Shown here: positions 49,092-57,631 of the stretch, in pieces
Layout: each line of letters starts with the position of its first letter
How positions within the stretch are numbered: position 1 is the first letter of the stretch
Assembly (NCBI GenBank): GCA_026709085.1
Contig: JAPOTR010000012.1
Coordinates: forward strand, 62,001-126,000
Length of the DNA: 64,000 bases
Source: Cyanobacteria bacterium MAG CAR3_bin_5
GTDB lineage: Bacteria > Cyanobacteriota > Cyanobacteriia > PCC-6307 > Cyanobiaceae
Direction: 5' to 3'
The notes under the pieces: model-generated
The model's input: only the letters and a program-made list of their open reading frames with translations
Told to the model about the DNA's origin: nothing
The model's database searches: none
Made by a program: the position numbers and the translations under genes

Positions 49092-52000
49092 TCACGTTGA
49101 ATCCGTCAGTTCTTCCCCCATGGCCTCCGCTTGGCGGAGCACGGTTTTGATGGCGGATTCCTGGCGGTCGGGTGGGTATTTGTAGCGTTTGAGCATTGCC
49201 TTGATCCTGATGCGGAGTTTCGCTCTCACGTTCTCTTTGGACTGCCAGTCAATGGTGACGTTTCTCCTGAGCATCTCCGCCAGTTCCCTGGCCATCGTTG
49301 CCAGGACGTCTTCCGCCATCAATTCCTGTGCGGACCTGTTGTCCGCCAGGGCGTCGTAGAAGGATTGCTCGGCAGGGGTCAGACCAAGGGCAGCGCCACG
49401 CTCCCATGCGTCACGGAACGTCTTCGCCATGGCGATCAATTCTTCAATCACCTGTGCCGCCTCAACGGCGCGGTTGATGTATTTGTTCAGGGAAGCCGCC
49501 AGCATCTCACTGAATCGTTTTTGCTGGACCACGTTGGTCTTGAACCTGGTTCTGATTTCATCCTTCAGAAGACGTTGAAGCAGTTCCACCGCCAGGTTTT
49601 TCTGAGGGATCCTGCTCACCTCCGCCAGAAACCGGTCGGACAGGATGCCAATGTCCGGAGTCGTCAGACCCGCAACCTTGAAAACATCCGTGATCCCTTC
49701 CGCCGCCAGTGATTCGGACAGCAACCGGCGCAGGGCGAAGTCAGGGTCCTTCCTGGCGCCGGGTTGCGCCGCCCCATGGCTTTTGATCAGCAATGCCCGG
49801 ACTGCCTGGAGGAATGCCACCGCCTCGGTGTGCGCCATCCCTTCATCCATCGCGCCACAGAGGGCAAATGCCTTGGTGAGCTTCAGCACCGTGTCACCGA
49901 ACCGCCGCTTGCCGTCGGGGAGGCCCAGGACGTGATCCAGGCAGGCGGGAATGAGGGCAAGCGCCGTGCCCGGTTCCTTGAAGCCGCTCCAATCGACGGG
50001 GTGGAGCAGATCCTTGGCAATCTGGAGTTGCTCCTTGAGGATCCGGAGCGCTTCGCCGGTATCAAGCGTCGGCTTGCCCCTTCCCCTTGCTGCCGTGTAG
50101 GTGGCCAGCGCCTCCTTCAGTTGCGGGGCAATGCCGATGTAGTCCACCACCAGACCACCCGGTTTGTCTTTGAAGACCCTGTTGACCCTGGCGATTGCCT
50201 GAGCAAGGTTGGCCCCCTTCATGGGTTTGTCCACATACATGGTGGCCATGCAGGCAGCGTCAAAACCCGTCAACCACATGTCCCGAACCAGCACCATCTT
50301 GAGGGGATCGGCAGGATTCCTGAACCGCCTCTCCAGATCCTTCTTCTGCTGATTGGTGGTGTGGTGGAACTGGAGACGCCTGGCCTCCGATGCCGATGTC
50401 GTCATCACCGCCTTGACGGCCCCCTTCCTGTGGTCCGGGTCGTGCCAATCAGGGCGTAGGCGAATGATGGCGTCATAGAGGCGAACACAGATATCCCGAC
50501 TCATCACCACAACCATGGCTTTTCCCGGCTGGATTCTGGAACGCCGTTCGTAGTGCTCCACCAAGTCCTTTGCCACCTGCTTGAGGCGCGGTTCAGCACC
50601 GACCAGCGCCGCAAGCGCCGCCCAGCGACTCTTCGCCCGCTCAGCCGTGGGGACGTGGTCTTCACCGTCGAAGATTTCGTCCACCTTCTCGTCTATTGAA
50701 GGGAGTGCATCCTTCTTGAGGGCCAACTTCGCCAGACGGGACTCGTAATAGATGGGAACTGTCGCCCCGTCGTCCACCGCCTGTTGAATGTCGTAGACGG
50801 AGACGTAGGTCCCGAAGACTGCCTGGGTGTCGCGGTCGTTCCGGGAGACGGGTGTTCCCGTGAAGGCAAGGAAGGTGGCCTCCGGCAGGGCATCCCGTAA
50901 GGCCCTCGCCAACCCGTATCTGATCTCCCCCGTTCCGGCATCGAGGCGCCCCTGGAAACCGTATTGGCTGCGGTGTGCTTCATCACAGATCACCACGATG
51001 TTGTGGCGGAGGCTCAGGGTGGGGAAGCGACCCTCGTCCGGGTTGGGGGCGAACTTCTGGATCGTGGTGAAGATGATGCCGCCACAAGGGCGGTTGGCGA
51101 GCAGATCCCGTAGCGCCTGCCTGGAGTCCGCTTGCCGTGGGGTCTCCCCCAGCAGATGACCCACACCGGCAAAGACCCCGAACAACTGCCCATCCAACGC
51201 CTGACGGTCGGTCACCATCACCAGGGTTGGGTTCTCCAGACGGGGATCCGTGAGCAATTTCCCCGCCAGACAAGCCATCTCGATGCTCTTGCCAGCACCC
51301 TGGGTGTGCCAGACCACACCACCCTTCCTGTCGCCGTCGGGTTTGCTGGCCGCCACCACCCTATCCACTGCCGCCCGCACGGCATGGAATTGGTGGTAGG
51401 CAGCGATCTTCTTGGTCACCTGCCCCTGGTCTTCTTCAAAGAGGCAGAAGGAGCGGATGAACTCCAGCAAGCGCCCCTGGTGGAAGAGACCGCGGATGAC
51501 GGTTTCCAGTTCACGATGCCTGCCCAGCGGGTCCAGATCCTGCTCCCCTGCGATCAGCCGCCACGGCTGGAACCGTTCCCGCAAGGCGCTCAGCGCCCCC
51601 ACCCGTGCCTGGGCGCCGTCGCTGATCACCAGCAGAACATTGGCTGTGAACAGGTGGGGGATGTCGGTCTTGCAGGTCTGAAGCTGGTTGAACGCCGCCC
51701 AGATATCCGCCTTCTCGTCAGCGGGATTCTTCAGTTCCATCACCCCTATGGGCAGACCGTTGATGTAGACCACCACGTCAGGGCGGCGGCGGCGTCTGTT
51801 GCCTTGAACCGTCAACTGGTTCACCACCAACCAGTCGTTGGCGGCAGGGTCGTCAAACCCCATCACCTTGAGGCGGATGCCCATCTCCCGGTTGCCGTCC
51901 ATGAACGTGATGGGCAGTCCCTGGGTGATCCAACGGTGGAACCGACAGTTGGCCGCCAGCAGTCCCGGCACGTCGGGACTGGCCAGTCGGGTCACTGCCG

Positions 52001-52205
52001 ATTCGATCACCGCTGCCGGGACCTGGGGATTCAGGCGCGTCAGCGCCGAACGGAGACGCCCTGTGAGCACCACTTGGCGGCAGTTCTCACGCTCCGGGGT
52101 GGCGCCGTCAGGCGCGAGTTGCGGGCCATGGACAAACCTGTATCCCATCTCCTGAAACCAGGCCAGGGCTTGCTGTTCCAGGTGGTTTTCCGAGATGAGT
52201 GCCAT
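49092..52205 (-). CDS. hsdR: Type I restriction enzyme R subunit
   Basis: HsdR is the translocase/nuclease subunit of type I systems. The N-terminal nuclease motif appears as R-P-D-V-V-V-Y-I-N-G-L-P-I-G-V-M-E-L-K (PD-ExK). The SF2 helicase core has H-T-Q-G-A-G-K-S near residue 298, C-D-E-A-H-R-S-Q-Y-G and F-T-G-T-P, with the later R-D-M-W-L-T-G-F-D-A and Q-A-I-A-R-V-N-R motifs. Length is 1,037 residues, full size. The C-terminal helical domain is complete. No hsdM or hsdS is found anywhere in the window; the upstream genes are an ATPase/TOPRIM pair. The gene ends 15 bp from tRNA-Ser. Confidence 0.93.
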   Translation of the reverse strand: MALISENHLEQQALAWFQEMGYRFVHGPQLAPDGATPERENCRQVVLTGRLRSALTRLNPQVPAAVIESAVTRLASPDVPGLLAANCRFHRWITQGLPITFMDGNREMGIRLKVMGFDDPAANDWLVVNQLTVQGNRRRRRPDVVVYINGLPIGVMELKNPADEKADIWAAFNQLQTCKTDIPHLFTANVLLVISDGAQARVGALSALRERFQPWRLIAGEQDLDPLGRHRELETVIRGLFHQGRLLEFIRSFCLFEEDQGQVTKKIAAYHQFHAVRAAVDRVVAASKPDGDRKGGVVWHTQGAGKSIEMACLAGKLLTDPRLENPTLVMVTDRQALDGQLFGVFAGVGHLLGETPRQADSRQALRDLLANRPCGGIIFTTIQKFAPNPDEGRFPTLSLRHNIVVICDEAHRSQYGFQGRLDAGTGEIRYGLARALRDALPEATFLAFTGTPVSRNDRDTQAVFGTYVSVYDIQQAVDDGATVPIYYESRLAKLALKKDALPSIDEKVDEIFDGEDHVPTAERAKSRWAALAALVGAEPRLKQVAKDLVEHYERRSRIQPGKAMVVVMSRDICVRLYDAIIRLRPDWHDPDHRKGAVKAVMTTSASEARRLQFHHTTNQQKKDLERRFRNPADPLKMVLVRDMWLTGFDAACMATMYVDKPMKGANLAQAIARVNRVFKDKPGGLVVDYIGIAPQLKEALATYTAARGRGKPTLDTGEALRILKEQLQIAKDLLHPVDWSGFKEPGTALALIPACLDHVLGLPDGKRRFGDTVLKLTKAFALCGAMDEGMAHTEAVAFLQAVRALLIKSHGAAQPGARKDPDFALRRLLSESLAAEGITDVFKVAGLTTPDIGILSDRFLAEVSRIPQKNLAVELLQRLLKDEIRTRFKTNVVQQKRFSEMLAASLNKYINRAVEAAQVIEELIAMAKTFRDAWERGAALGLTPAEQSFYDALADNRSAQELMAEDVLATMARELAEMLRRNVTIDWQSKENVRAKLRIRIKAMLKRYKYPPDRQESAIKTVLRQAEAMGEELTDST

Positions 52206-52268
52206 CAGGCGCCGGCCTCCTCCGGCAGTGTATCGGTATGGAGGTGGGGGGATCGTTGGGCATGATGG

Positions 52269-52947
52269 TCAGTTCACGGCGGCAGCCACGGCTTGGAGAA
52301 ACGTGCGGGCTGGCTCCAGTGCCTCGTGATCCAGGTTCCAGTACCCTTCCCGGGCGGCAACGCCGACGGAAGGATACGGATCGGTTTGGTTGCCAGAAAA
52401 GCTCGCACACGGGCTTTTCTGGATTGCGTACGTCCGAGTCCGGGCACTGTTCCACACATTTGAAGAAAGCATCGATGCAGCAGTTCTCAGGCGCATCGGC
52501 AAAGGTCTCGCACAATAAAGTCTCCAACATGCCAGGCCTGCCTTGACCCGGCAGAATCAGAATATCAACAGCAGGTTGTCCATCCCATGAACGCTGCTCC
52601 AGTGCGTGCTCTAGGCTTGCTGTCACACTCTGAAACGCTCCCGTTGCGTTTGTCTCGGCATCCCGGATGATTCCGATGCTCTTTACATCAGCAAATCCCG
52701 ATGCACCAGGAAGGCCAACCAGAAACCCGCGGAGTTGGTTCACGCCCCCAAAGTTCATGATCTGTAACTGCTGAGATAATCCAAGGTGTTTGCACAGGAT
52801 CTCGAAAAATCTGAGCGGATCTTTGCCTTCGACAAGAAGCAATGCCTCTTTGGTGATGGGCTCCGGCTTTGGATCCGGCTTTGGAGAAGATTGTCTGACC
52901 ATAGACTGAGCCTCTGGGGTTGTCGGCTGATGTTTAAGATAGTCCAT
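52269..52947 (-). pseudogene. DUF3226/TOPRIM-like protein, frameshifted near its C-terminus
   Basis: The first 185 or so codons read as a DUF3226-type protein: K-E-A-L-L-L-V-E-G-K-D-P-L-R-F-F (TOPRIM Glu), K-S-I-G-I-I-R-D-A-E-T-N-A, and V-D-I-L-I-L-P-G. After D-V-R-N-P-E-K the meaningful sequence moves to a second frame (A-R-V-R-A-F-L-A-T-K-P) and then a third (D-P-Y-P-S-V-G-V-A-A-R-E-G-Y-W), ending at 52269. Two missing bases near 52385-52410 explain this. Otherwise the frame runs into hsdR DNA. The gene starts 3 bp after the upstream ATPase stop and is its likely partner. Sequencing error is the alternative explanation. Confidence 0.78.
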
Positions 52948-52950
52948 CGA

Positions 52951-54048
52951 TCAGCGAACCTCGAATCCATGGTGAATGGCAGCCGCCAGTCCTTCCGCCT
53001 CCAAGGTAACACAGCGTTTCTTCCCCTCCCTATCTTCCTCAATGCGGTGGAACATCAACTTTTCACCCAGCGCCCTATGAGCCGCCTCCATGCACTCGAA
53101 GCTATGGGTTGTTGCAAACACCTGGACCTGGGCACGTTCTGCTGCATCGGCAATGGCGCTCCACACTTTCTCCAAGACGGAATAGTGGATTCCGTTTTCT
53201 ATCTCGTCCACCATAACAATACCACCAACTGCAGAAGATATGGCCAGAATGATTCTGGCCATTCGAGTCATTCCTTCTCCCATTATGGAAAGTGGCACCA
53301 ACTCTGAAAGGCCAATATCACCCCAGATCATAGGATATCCTGCGACAGAATTTTCTTCTATGGCTTGTAAACGTGGTTCCATGATCTTTAGCGCATTGAC
53401 CAGAAAAGATCCTTGCTTGCGTCTCCGTAGATCTCCTAAACGGGTGGCATCTTCACGTGGATTGTAACCTCGTGTAGAGAGAAACATTGCAAGAAAAGGA
53501 TTATGACTAGACGGTGCTATTACCTGCATGCCGTCATTGGCCATATGAATATATCCTTCATTGATGACTTTGTCTGAATCTGAACTGTATAAGAGATGTA
53601 AGCTATCAGACCACACACTTTCTTGGCTTGTTACAAACATGCTTGGTGGAATTTCTACAAGCTCTTTTGGAGAGTTATCAAGACTGGTGCCTTGAAGCGG
53701 TAACGCAACAGTGTTTTTCCGTTCAACTTTAATTATCAATTTCATGGTTTTGTGTAATTTACTTTGACTATTTATTTCAATAGATTGATTTGAATTAAAG
53801 TGATAGAATAATGGTTTTAAGAGTGTCTCTCTCACGGCTACAGGTGTAACCAGTTCGCCAAAACCACGAAATGCATTCACCCTCAAGACGAGCTCTGGAT
53901 TACCAATACCACACAATAAGAACAAAGCCTCAAAGACACTGGTCTTCCCAGAATTATTCATCCCTGCTAAAAGATTAACGCGCCCCAGTTTCTCTATCTT
54001 GAGATGCTCAAAAAGACGGAAGTTACGGATTTCCAGGTTTTCAAACAT
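52951..54048 (-). CDS. AAA family ATPase (OLD-like), partner of the DUF3226 gene
   Basis: The protein has 365 residues. F-E-N-L-E-I-R-N-F-R-L-F starts the ABC fold, Walker A is A-G-M-N-N-S-G-K-T-S near residue 28, Walker B I-V-M-V-D-E-I-E-N-G-I-H, and the H-switch is F-A-T-T-H-S-F-E-C. Start choice: ATG 54048 is preceded by GAGGAG with good spacing, whereas ATG 54054 lies directly against it. The middle third is AT-rich compared with both ends. It overlaps no gene but is spaced by only 3 bp from its TOPRIM-like partner. Together they resemble a split OLD-type defence nuclease; the trigger is unknown. Confidence 0.83.
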   Translation of the reverse strand: MFENLEIRNFRLFEHLKIEKLGRVNLLAGMNNSGKTSVFEALFLLCGIGNPELVLRVNAFRGFGELVTPVAVRETLLKPLFYHFNSNQSIEINSQSKLHKTMKLIIKVERKNTVALPLQGTSLDNSPKELVEIPPSMFVTSQESVWSDSLHLLYSSDSDKVINEGYIHMANDGMQVIAPSSHNPFLAMFLSTRGYNPREDATRLGDLRRRKQGSFLVNALKIMEPRLQAIEENSVAGYPMIWGDIGLSELVPLSIMGEGMTRMARIILAISSAVGGIVMVDEIENGIHYSVLEKVWSAIADAAERAQVQVFATTHSFECMEAAHRALGEKLMFHRIEEDREGKKRCVTLEAEGLAAAIHHGFEVR

Positions 54049-54174
54049 GGTCATCTCCTCAATGGGCTGAAGTTGAATCCTAGCAAAGCGTGCCCAGCTT
54101 GGCAAGGTGCGGGCTGGTGGTGTTCCATCGGCAGCGTCCTGGATCCCACCTGAAGAGCATCTGCCCACCTTTCA

Positions 54175-54233
54175 CCACTCACCCTTGGCAACGGGACAGC
54201 AGGGTTTGCTGTCCCGTTGCCAAGGGTGAGTGG
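54175..54233. terminator. 27-bp perfect inverted repeat between two ATPase/TOPRIM operons
   Basis: CCACTCACCCTTGGCAACGG and the next seven bases pair perfectly with the complementary arm across a 5-base loop (GGGTT). It sits in the 335-bp gap between the DUF4276 gene, whose transcript would end here, and the next ATPase start. No T-run follows; it may be a terminator or a palindromic repeat element. Nothing else was seen in this gap. Confidence 0.6.
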
Positions 54234-54383
54234 CTTGTCCGCCCCGGCGCTCAGCAGCGCAAGACAAGAAGCTCTGCCCTGGCTCCATCCAGAAACGGCG
54301 GCATCCGTGGTCATGGGGTCGGTTTGGTCGTTTCGGGCAGGTGAATTCTAGCAGAAGAGTGGAAGGACAGGTATCTCTGCTCC

Positions 54384-55001
54384 CTAGGCCAGCGCCTCGG
54401 TGACGGCCTGCCAAAACACCTGGAAGCTGGGGGAGCGATTTTCTGCTGGTTCCATGTGCTGGCCCATGGCGGTGGCCGTCTGCACCTTGGGTAATCCTTG
54501 CTTGCAATACCCTGCCTGCTTCAATACGCGCTCGAATGCCTCCCATGTGCCACCCTGAATAGCATCTGGCTTGCGGTAACGCTTACCCTTGGGAATTGTC
54601 TTCGATACCCTCGGAAAAGCCCTGCACACCGCTTGCCAATCCCCAAAATACCATGCTTCCAACTCTTCAATGGCGATCCGCGTCGCAACTTGCCACTGGG
54701 GACTGCCAGCAGCCTGTTTTGACTGAAGTTCTGCGTGGGTACAGGCTTCCTCAAGTCTGGACTTGAGTTGATCGCATTCGTCTTTATCCATATCCACAAC
54801 TACTACAATGCGATGATCTTGTGGTAAAAATGAGGCATATCCCTTGAGTCGATTCTCAAGCTTACGGAGCAGCGCCTGTTTCCCTTGATGTGCATGGATT
54901 TGAAATGTACAGCCTGCGGGCAAGCATCGCCTGAGTAAAGGCGTAAGGAACGCCTCCATGGAGCGTTCTTCAACCAGAAATTCAATGTGGGAAGTACCCA
55001 T
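54384..55001 (-). CDS. DUF4276 family TOPRIM-like protein
   Basis: The protein has 205 residues. H-I-E-F-L-V-E-E-R-S-M-E-A-F holds the N-terminal acidic residue, H-R-I-V-V-V-V-D-M-D-K-D-E-C-D carries the D-x-D of a TOPRIM-like fold, and I-E-E-L-E-A-W-Y-F-G-D is the conserved third block. ATG 55001 is favoured: it has GGGAGGAG upstream at good spacing and lies one base after the ATPase stop. An upstream ATG (55019) overlaps the ATPase. It pairs with the upstream ATPase as in the 8.5-10.3 kb pair but is only distantly similar to that copy. Confidence 0.85.
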   Translation of the reverse strand: MGTSHIEFLVEERSMEAFLTPLLRRCLPAGCTFQIHAHQGKQALLRKLENRLKGYASFLPQDHRIVVVVDMDKDECDQLKSRLEEACTHAELQSKQAAGSPQWQVATRIAIEELEAWYFGDWQAVCRAFPRVSKTIPKGKRYRKPDAIQGGTWEAFERVLKQAGYCKQGLPKVQTATAMGQHMEPAENRSPSFQVFWQAVTEALA

Positions 55002-55002
55002 A

Positions 55003-56241
55003 TCAGGATCTCCTCCCATATTCCATGGGCATTCCTGCCCGGGTCAGTGGATCTCCCAAGCCAAAATGCCCTTCCATCCAAAGATCACCCAGTTGAGCGC
55101 CGGCCTCCATAAACTTCTGAACTCTTTCGTTTTGCCCCAGAGCACGACATTGGGTGTAGCCCTTCTCGTCACGCCACAGCACCCGCACCTCCTGGGGCTG
55201 TAGTGCGTTGAGGAAGAAGGGCGAGTGGGTGGTGACGAGGATCTGTGTTGCCCCAGCCGCCTCCCGGCACTCCTCCGCCAGCCCATGGAGCAGGCGGGGG
55301 TGAAGGAAGTTTTCCGGCTCTTCGATGCCGATAAAGGGCGGTGGAGCCGGATCGTTCAGCAACACCAGATAGGACAACATCTTGAGGGTGCCATCCGAAG
55401 CAAAGCGGGCCATCACCGGCTTTGAGAAAGGGGCATCCTTGATTTGCAGCAACAGCCTCCCGTCCGGCATGGGATCCGCTGTGACCTGCTCAATTTTCGG
55501 CACTCGCTCCCGGAGCCGCTGGAAAATCGACTCCAAACCATTGGGGTGCTCCTCCGAGAGATATTGAATCACGTTGGCGAGATTATCTCCCGTCTTGCTC
55601 AGTTGCTCCTGTGGTCCGGCTTCCGGTTGGCCCCTGGCATCTTCGGCTGAAAGGTAGGACACATGCCAGCCCATGATGAAATTCCGCAGCGCCACAATAC
55701 GGGGATTCTCAGCCAGTTGGCCCAGAGTATTGACCGCAAGGGCATCTGGTGCGCTCAAGGGCACATCGATGCGAATGTCCTGATCGTCAGGCAACTCGCC
55801 CGAGATCACTTTGCCGATTCCTTTGGTGTAATCGAGAAACTTGAATGATCTTCCCTGTCTACCCCGTCTCCATTTGAGTGACTCGGACACAACAATAGGC
55901 CTGTTTCCAACCTCATCGACTTGAAGATGATAAGTAATCCGGGGCTTACCCGGCTGCTCTCTATAGGTGATTTCAATCAGAATAGGATCATCCGTCCCAC
56001 GAGATTTCAGTTCCCGCGCCCTGCCGCGTTTTTCCCAGGCCCGACGCAGGCCGGTCTCAAAGCACTCCGCGAGGAAGGCAAAGACGTCAAACACCGTGGA
56101 CTTGCCGCTGCCGTTGGGACCCAGCAGCACCGTTAGCGGTGTCAGGTTTTTAAGCTCAATATCCCGCAGAGCACGGAAATTCTGCACCTTGAGGCGCTCG
56201 ATTCGCGGCGGACCTGGACACCTCCCTGTTGTCTGCCCCAT
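55003..56241 (-). CDS. AAA family ATPase (AAA_21), partner of DUF4276
   Basis: The protein has 412 residues. It starts [12 protein letters not shown] after a short N-terminal tail. Walker A is [11 protein letters not shown] near residue 40, Walker B is [13 protein letters not shown], and [11 protein letters not shown] follows as the switch. ATG 56241 has AAAGGAGA 8 bases upstream. The stop is one base from the DUF4276 start. It is the third ATPase of this kind in the window and GC-rich like the chromosome, unlike the AT-rich middle of the neighbouring ATPase. Confidence 0.88.
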   Translation of the reverse strand: MGQTTGRCPGPPRIERLKVQNFRALRDIELKNLTPLTVLLGPNGSGKSTVFDVFAFLAECFETGLRRAWEKRGRARELKSRGTDDPILIEITYREQPGKPRITYHLQVDEVGNRPIVVSESLKWRRGRQGRSFKFLDYTKGIGKVISGELPDDQDIRIDVPLSAPDALAVNTLGQLAENPRIVALRNFIMGWHVSYLSAEDARGQPEAGPQEQLSKTGDNLANVIQYLSEEHPNGLESIFQRLRERVPKIEQVTADPMPDGRLLLQIKDAPFSKPVMARFASDGTLKMLSYLVLLNDPAPPPFIGIEEPENFLHPRLLHGLAEECREAAGATQILVTTHSPFFLNALQPQEVRVLWRDEKGYTQCRALGQNERVQKFMEAGAQLGDLWMEGHFGLGDPLTRAGMPMEYGRRS

Positions 56242-56340
56242 GGGACTGTCTCCTTTGCGGAAAAGCGCACGCCCTGGACATGCACTTCACCATGAAACCA
56301 CAGTGGCGGACCTGGATGGTGGCTGGAGAAACAATGAGCA

Positions 56341-57345
56341 TCAGGGCATCTCCACCAGCAAATTGACGATCAGGCCAGTCATCAGGTCCTTATCTGCCGG
56401 TGCGCTTTCCGCCAGCAGCAGGGTGAGGGCTGTCAAGGTGCGGGGATCAGGCCGGTGCGGCACGTCCTCCTGTTGCAGGTAGAGGAGGAACAGGAGGGCG
56501 CCGATGCGTTTGTTTCCGTCGGTGAAAGGGTGGTCCTTGACGATGAAATAGAGCAGGTTCGCCGCCTTCTCTTCACGGCTGCGGTACAGGGGCTCGCCGA
56601 ACATGGTCTGTTCGATATTGCCGAGAATGCCCGCCAGCGCCTCCCCACGCCGATTGCCGAAGAACCGCGTGGCCTGTCCCTTCATGGCAAGGTCCTGTCG
56701 GAAGGCGTCAATGGCGGCGATGACCTGATCAAGAGCCAGGGCGCTGGCAGCCGGTTTGGTGCTGGACGGCGCCTTCAGCCGGCCCTCGTCGTATGCCGCC
56801 AGCAGCCGCCAAGTGTGGGCATAGTCGGCGATGAGGTCCAGAACCGCCTGCCCTGTGTCGTCCACCAGCGCCTGGTTCCTGATGGTCCGGGCCAACAGGT
56901 TGACCGTGGCCTGCGCCTCGACCAAGCCCCGCTCCGCCAACCGCCGCTCGTTCAGGGTGAAGCCCCGCACCAGGTGTTCCCGCAGGGTGCGGGTGGCCCA
57001 CTGGCGGAAGTACACGCCGCGCTTTGAATTGACCCGGTAGCCAACCGAGATGATGGCATCCAGGTTGTAGTGCTTGAGAGAACGCCGCACCCGGCGCTGG
57101 CCTTCGGATTGAACTACTAAGAAATCCTTAGTAGTTGCCCCCTCATCCAGTTCGTCCTGCGCAAATACGTTGCGAAGGTGCATCAGCACGTTCTCCGATG
57201 AGGTGGCAAACACAGTCGCCATCTGCCGTTGCGTCAGCCAGACGGTTTCCTGCTCCAAGCGCACGTCTACACGCACGGCGCCGTCCGGCGTGTCGTAGAC
57301 GACCACCTGGCCGCCGGGGGATGGGGTTGGGGGCTGGTTGCTCAT
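56341..57345 (-). CDS. RhuM-family protein with Fic/Doc domain
   Basis: The protein has 334 residues from ATG 57345 (MSNQPPTPSPGG). The N-terminal two-thirds is the RhuM/virulence-associated domain: W-L-T-Q-R-Q-M-A-T-V-F, L-K-H-Y-N-L-D-A-I-I-S-V-G-Y-R-V-N-S and F-R-Q-W-A-T-R-T-L. The C-terminal third is a Fic/Doc domain with H-P-F-T-D-G-N-K-R-I-G, the Doc-type form of the AMPylation/phosphorylation motif, with the catalytic His. Such genes often sit among type I restriction genes or in phage-defence islands. The role is unknown; toxin or regulator are both possible. Confidence 0.85.
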   Translation of the reverse strand: MSNQPPTPSPGGQVVVYDTPDGAVRVDVRLEQETVWLTQRQMATVFATSSENVLMHLRNVFAQDELDEGATTKDFLVVQSEGQRRVRRSLKHYNLDAIISVGYRVNSKRGVYFRQWATRTLREHLVRGFTLNERRLAERGLVEAQATVNLLARTIRNQALVDDTGQAVLDLIADYAHTWRLLAAYDEGRLKAPSSTKPAASALALDQVIAAIDAFRQDLAMKGQATRFFGNRRGEALAGILGNIEQTMFGEPLYRSREEKAANLLYFIVKDHPFTDGNKRIGALLFLLYLQQEDVPHRPDPRTLTALTLLLAESAPADKDLMTGLIVNLLVEMP

Positions 57346-57631
57346 GCTGGGGGAGCGCTCATGGGATGGCTTCTCCTGCCGTCTCCCTGTGGGTGAGGCA
57401 GGGTTGCCTGGGATGAGTTTGCCCACAGTGTGCTGCGAGAGGCGGGAAGGATGGGGGGTGGTAAATCCTTACAGTCAAATCATCAACTGTAGGTTGATAA
57501 GGCCGGGGTCATGGGCTGGGTAGGCAAAAGGGAACTCTGGGGAAGTAGGAGATCACGAGTCTGGGGGCAGCAGTGCATCGTTAGCCAGACGAGGGCCACC
57601 AATTCTCAGAGTTTGCATGGGCATTGACCCA

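Noticed and set aside
51132-52265. A 377-codon plus-strand frame opposite hsdR
   Set aside because: hsdR motifs on the other strand are unambiguous; this frame has none.
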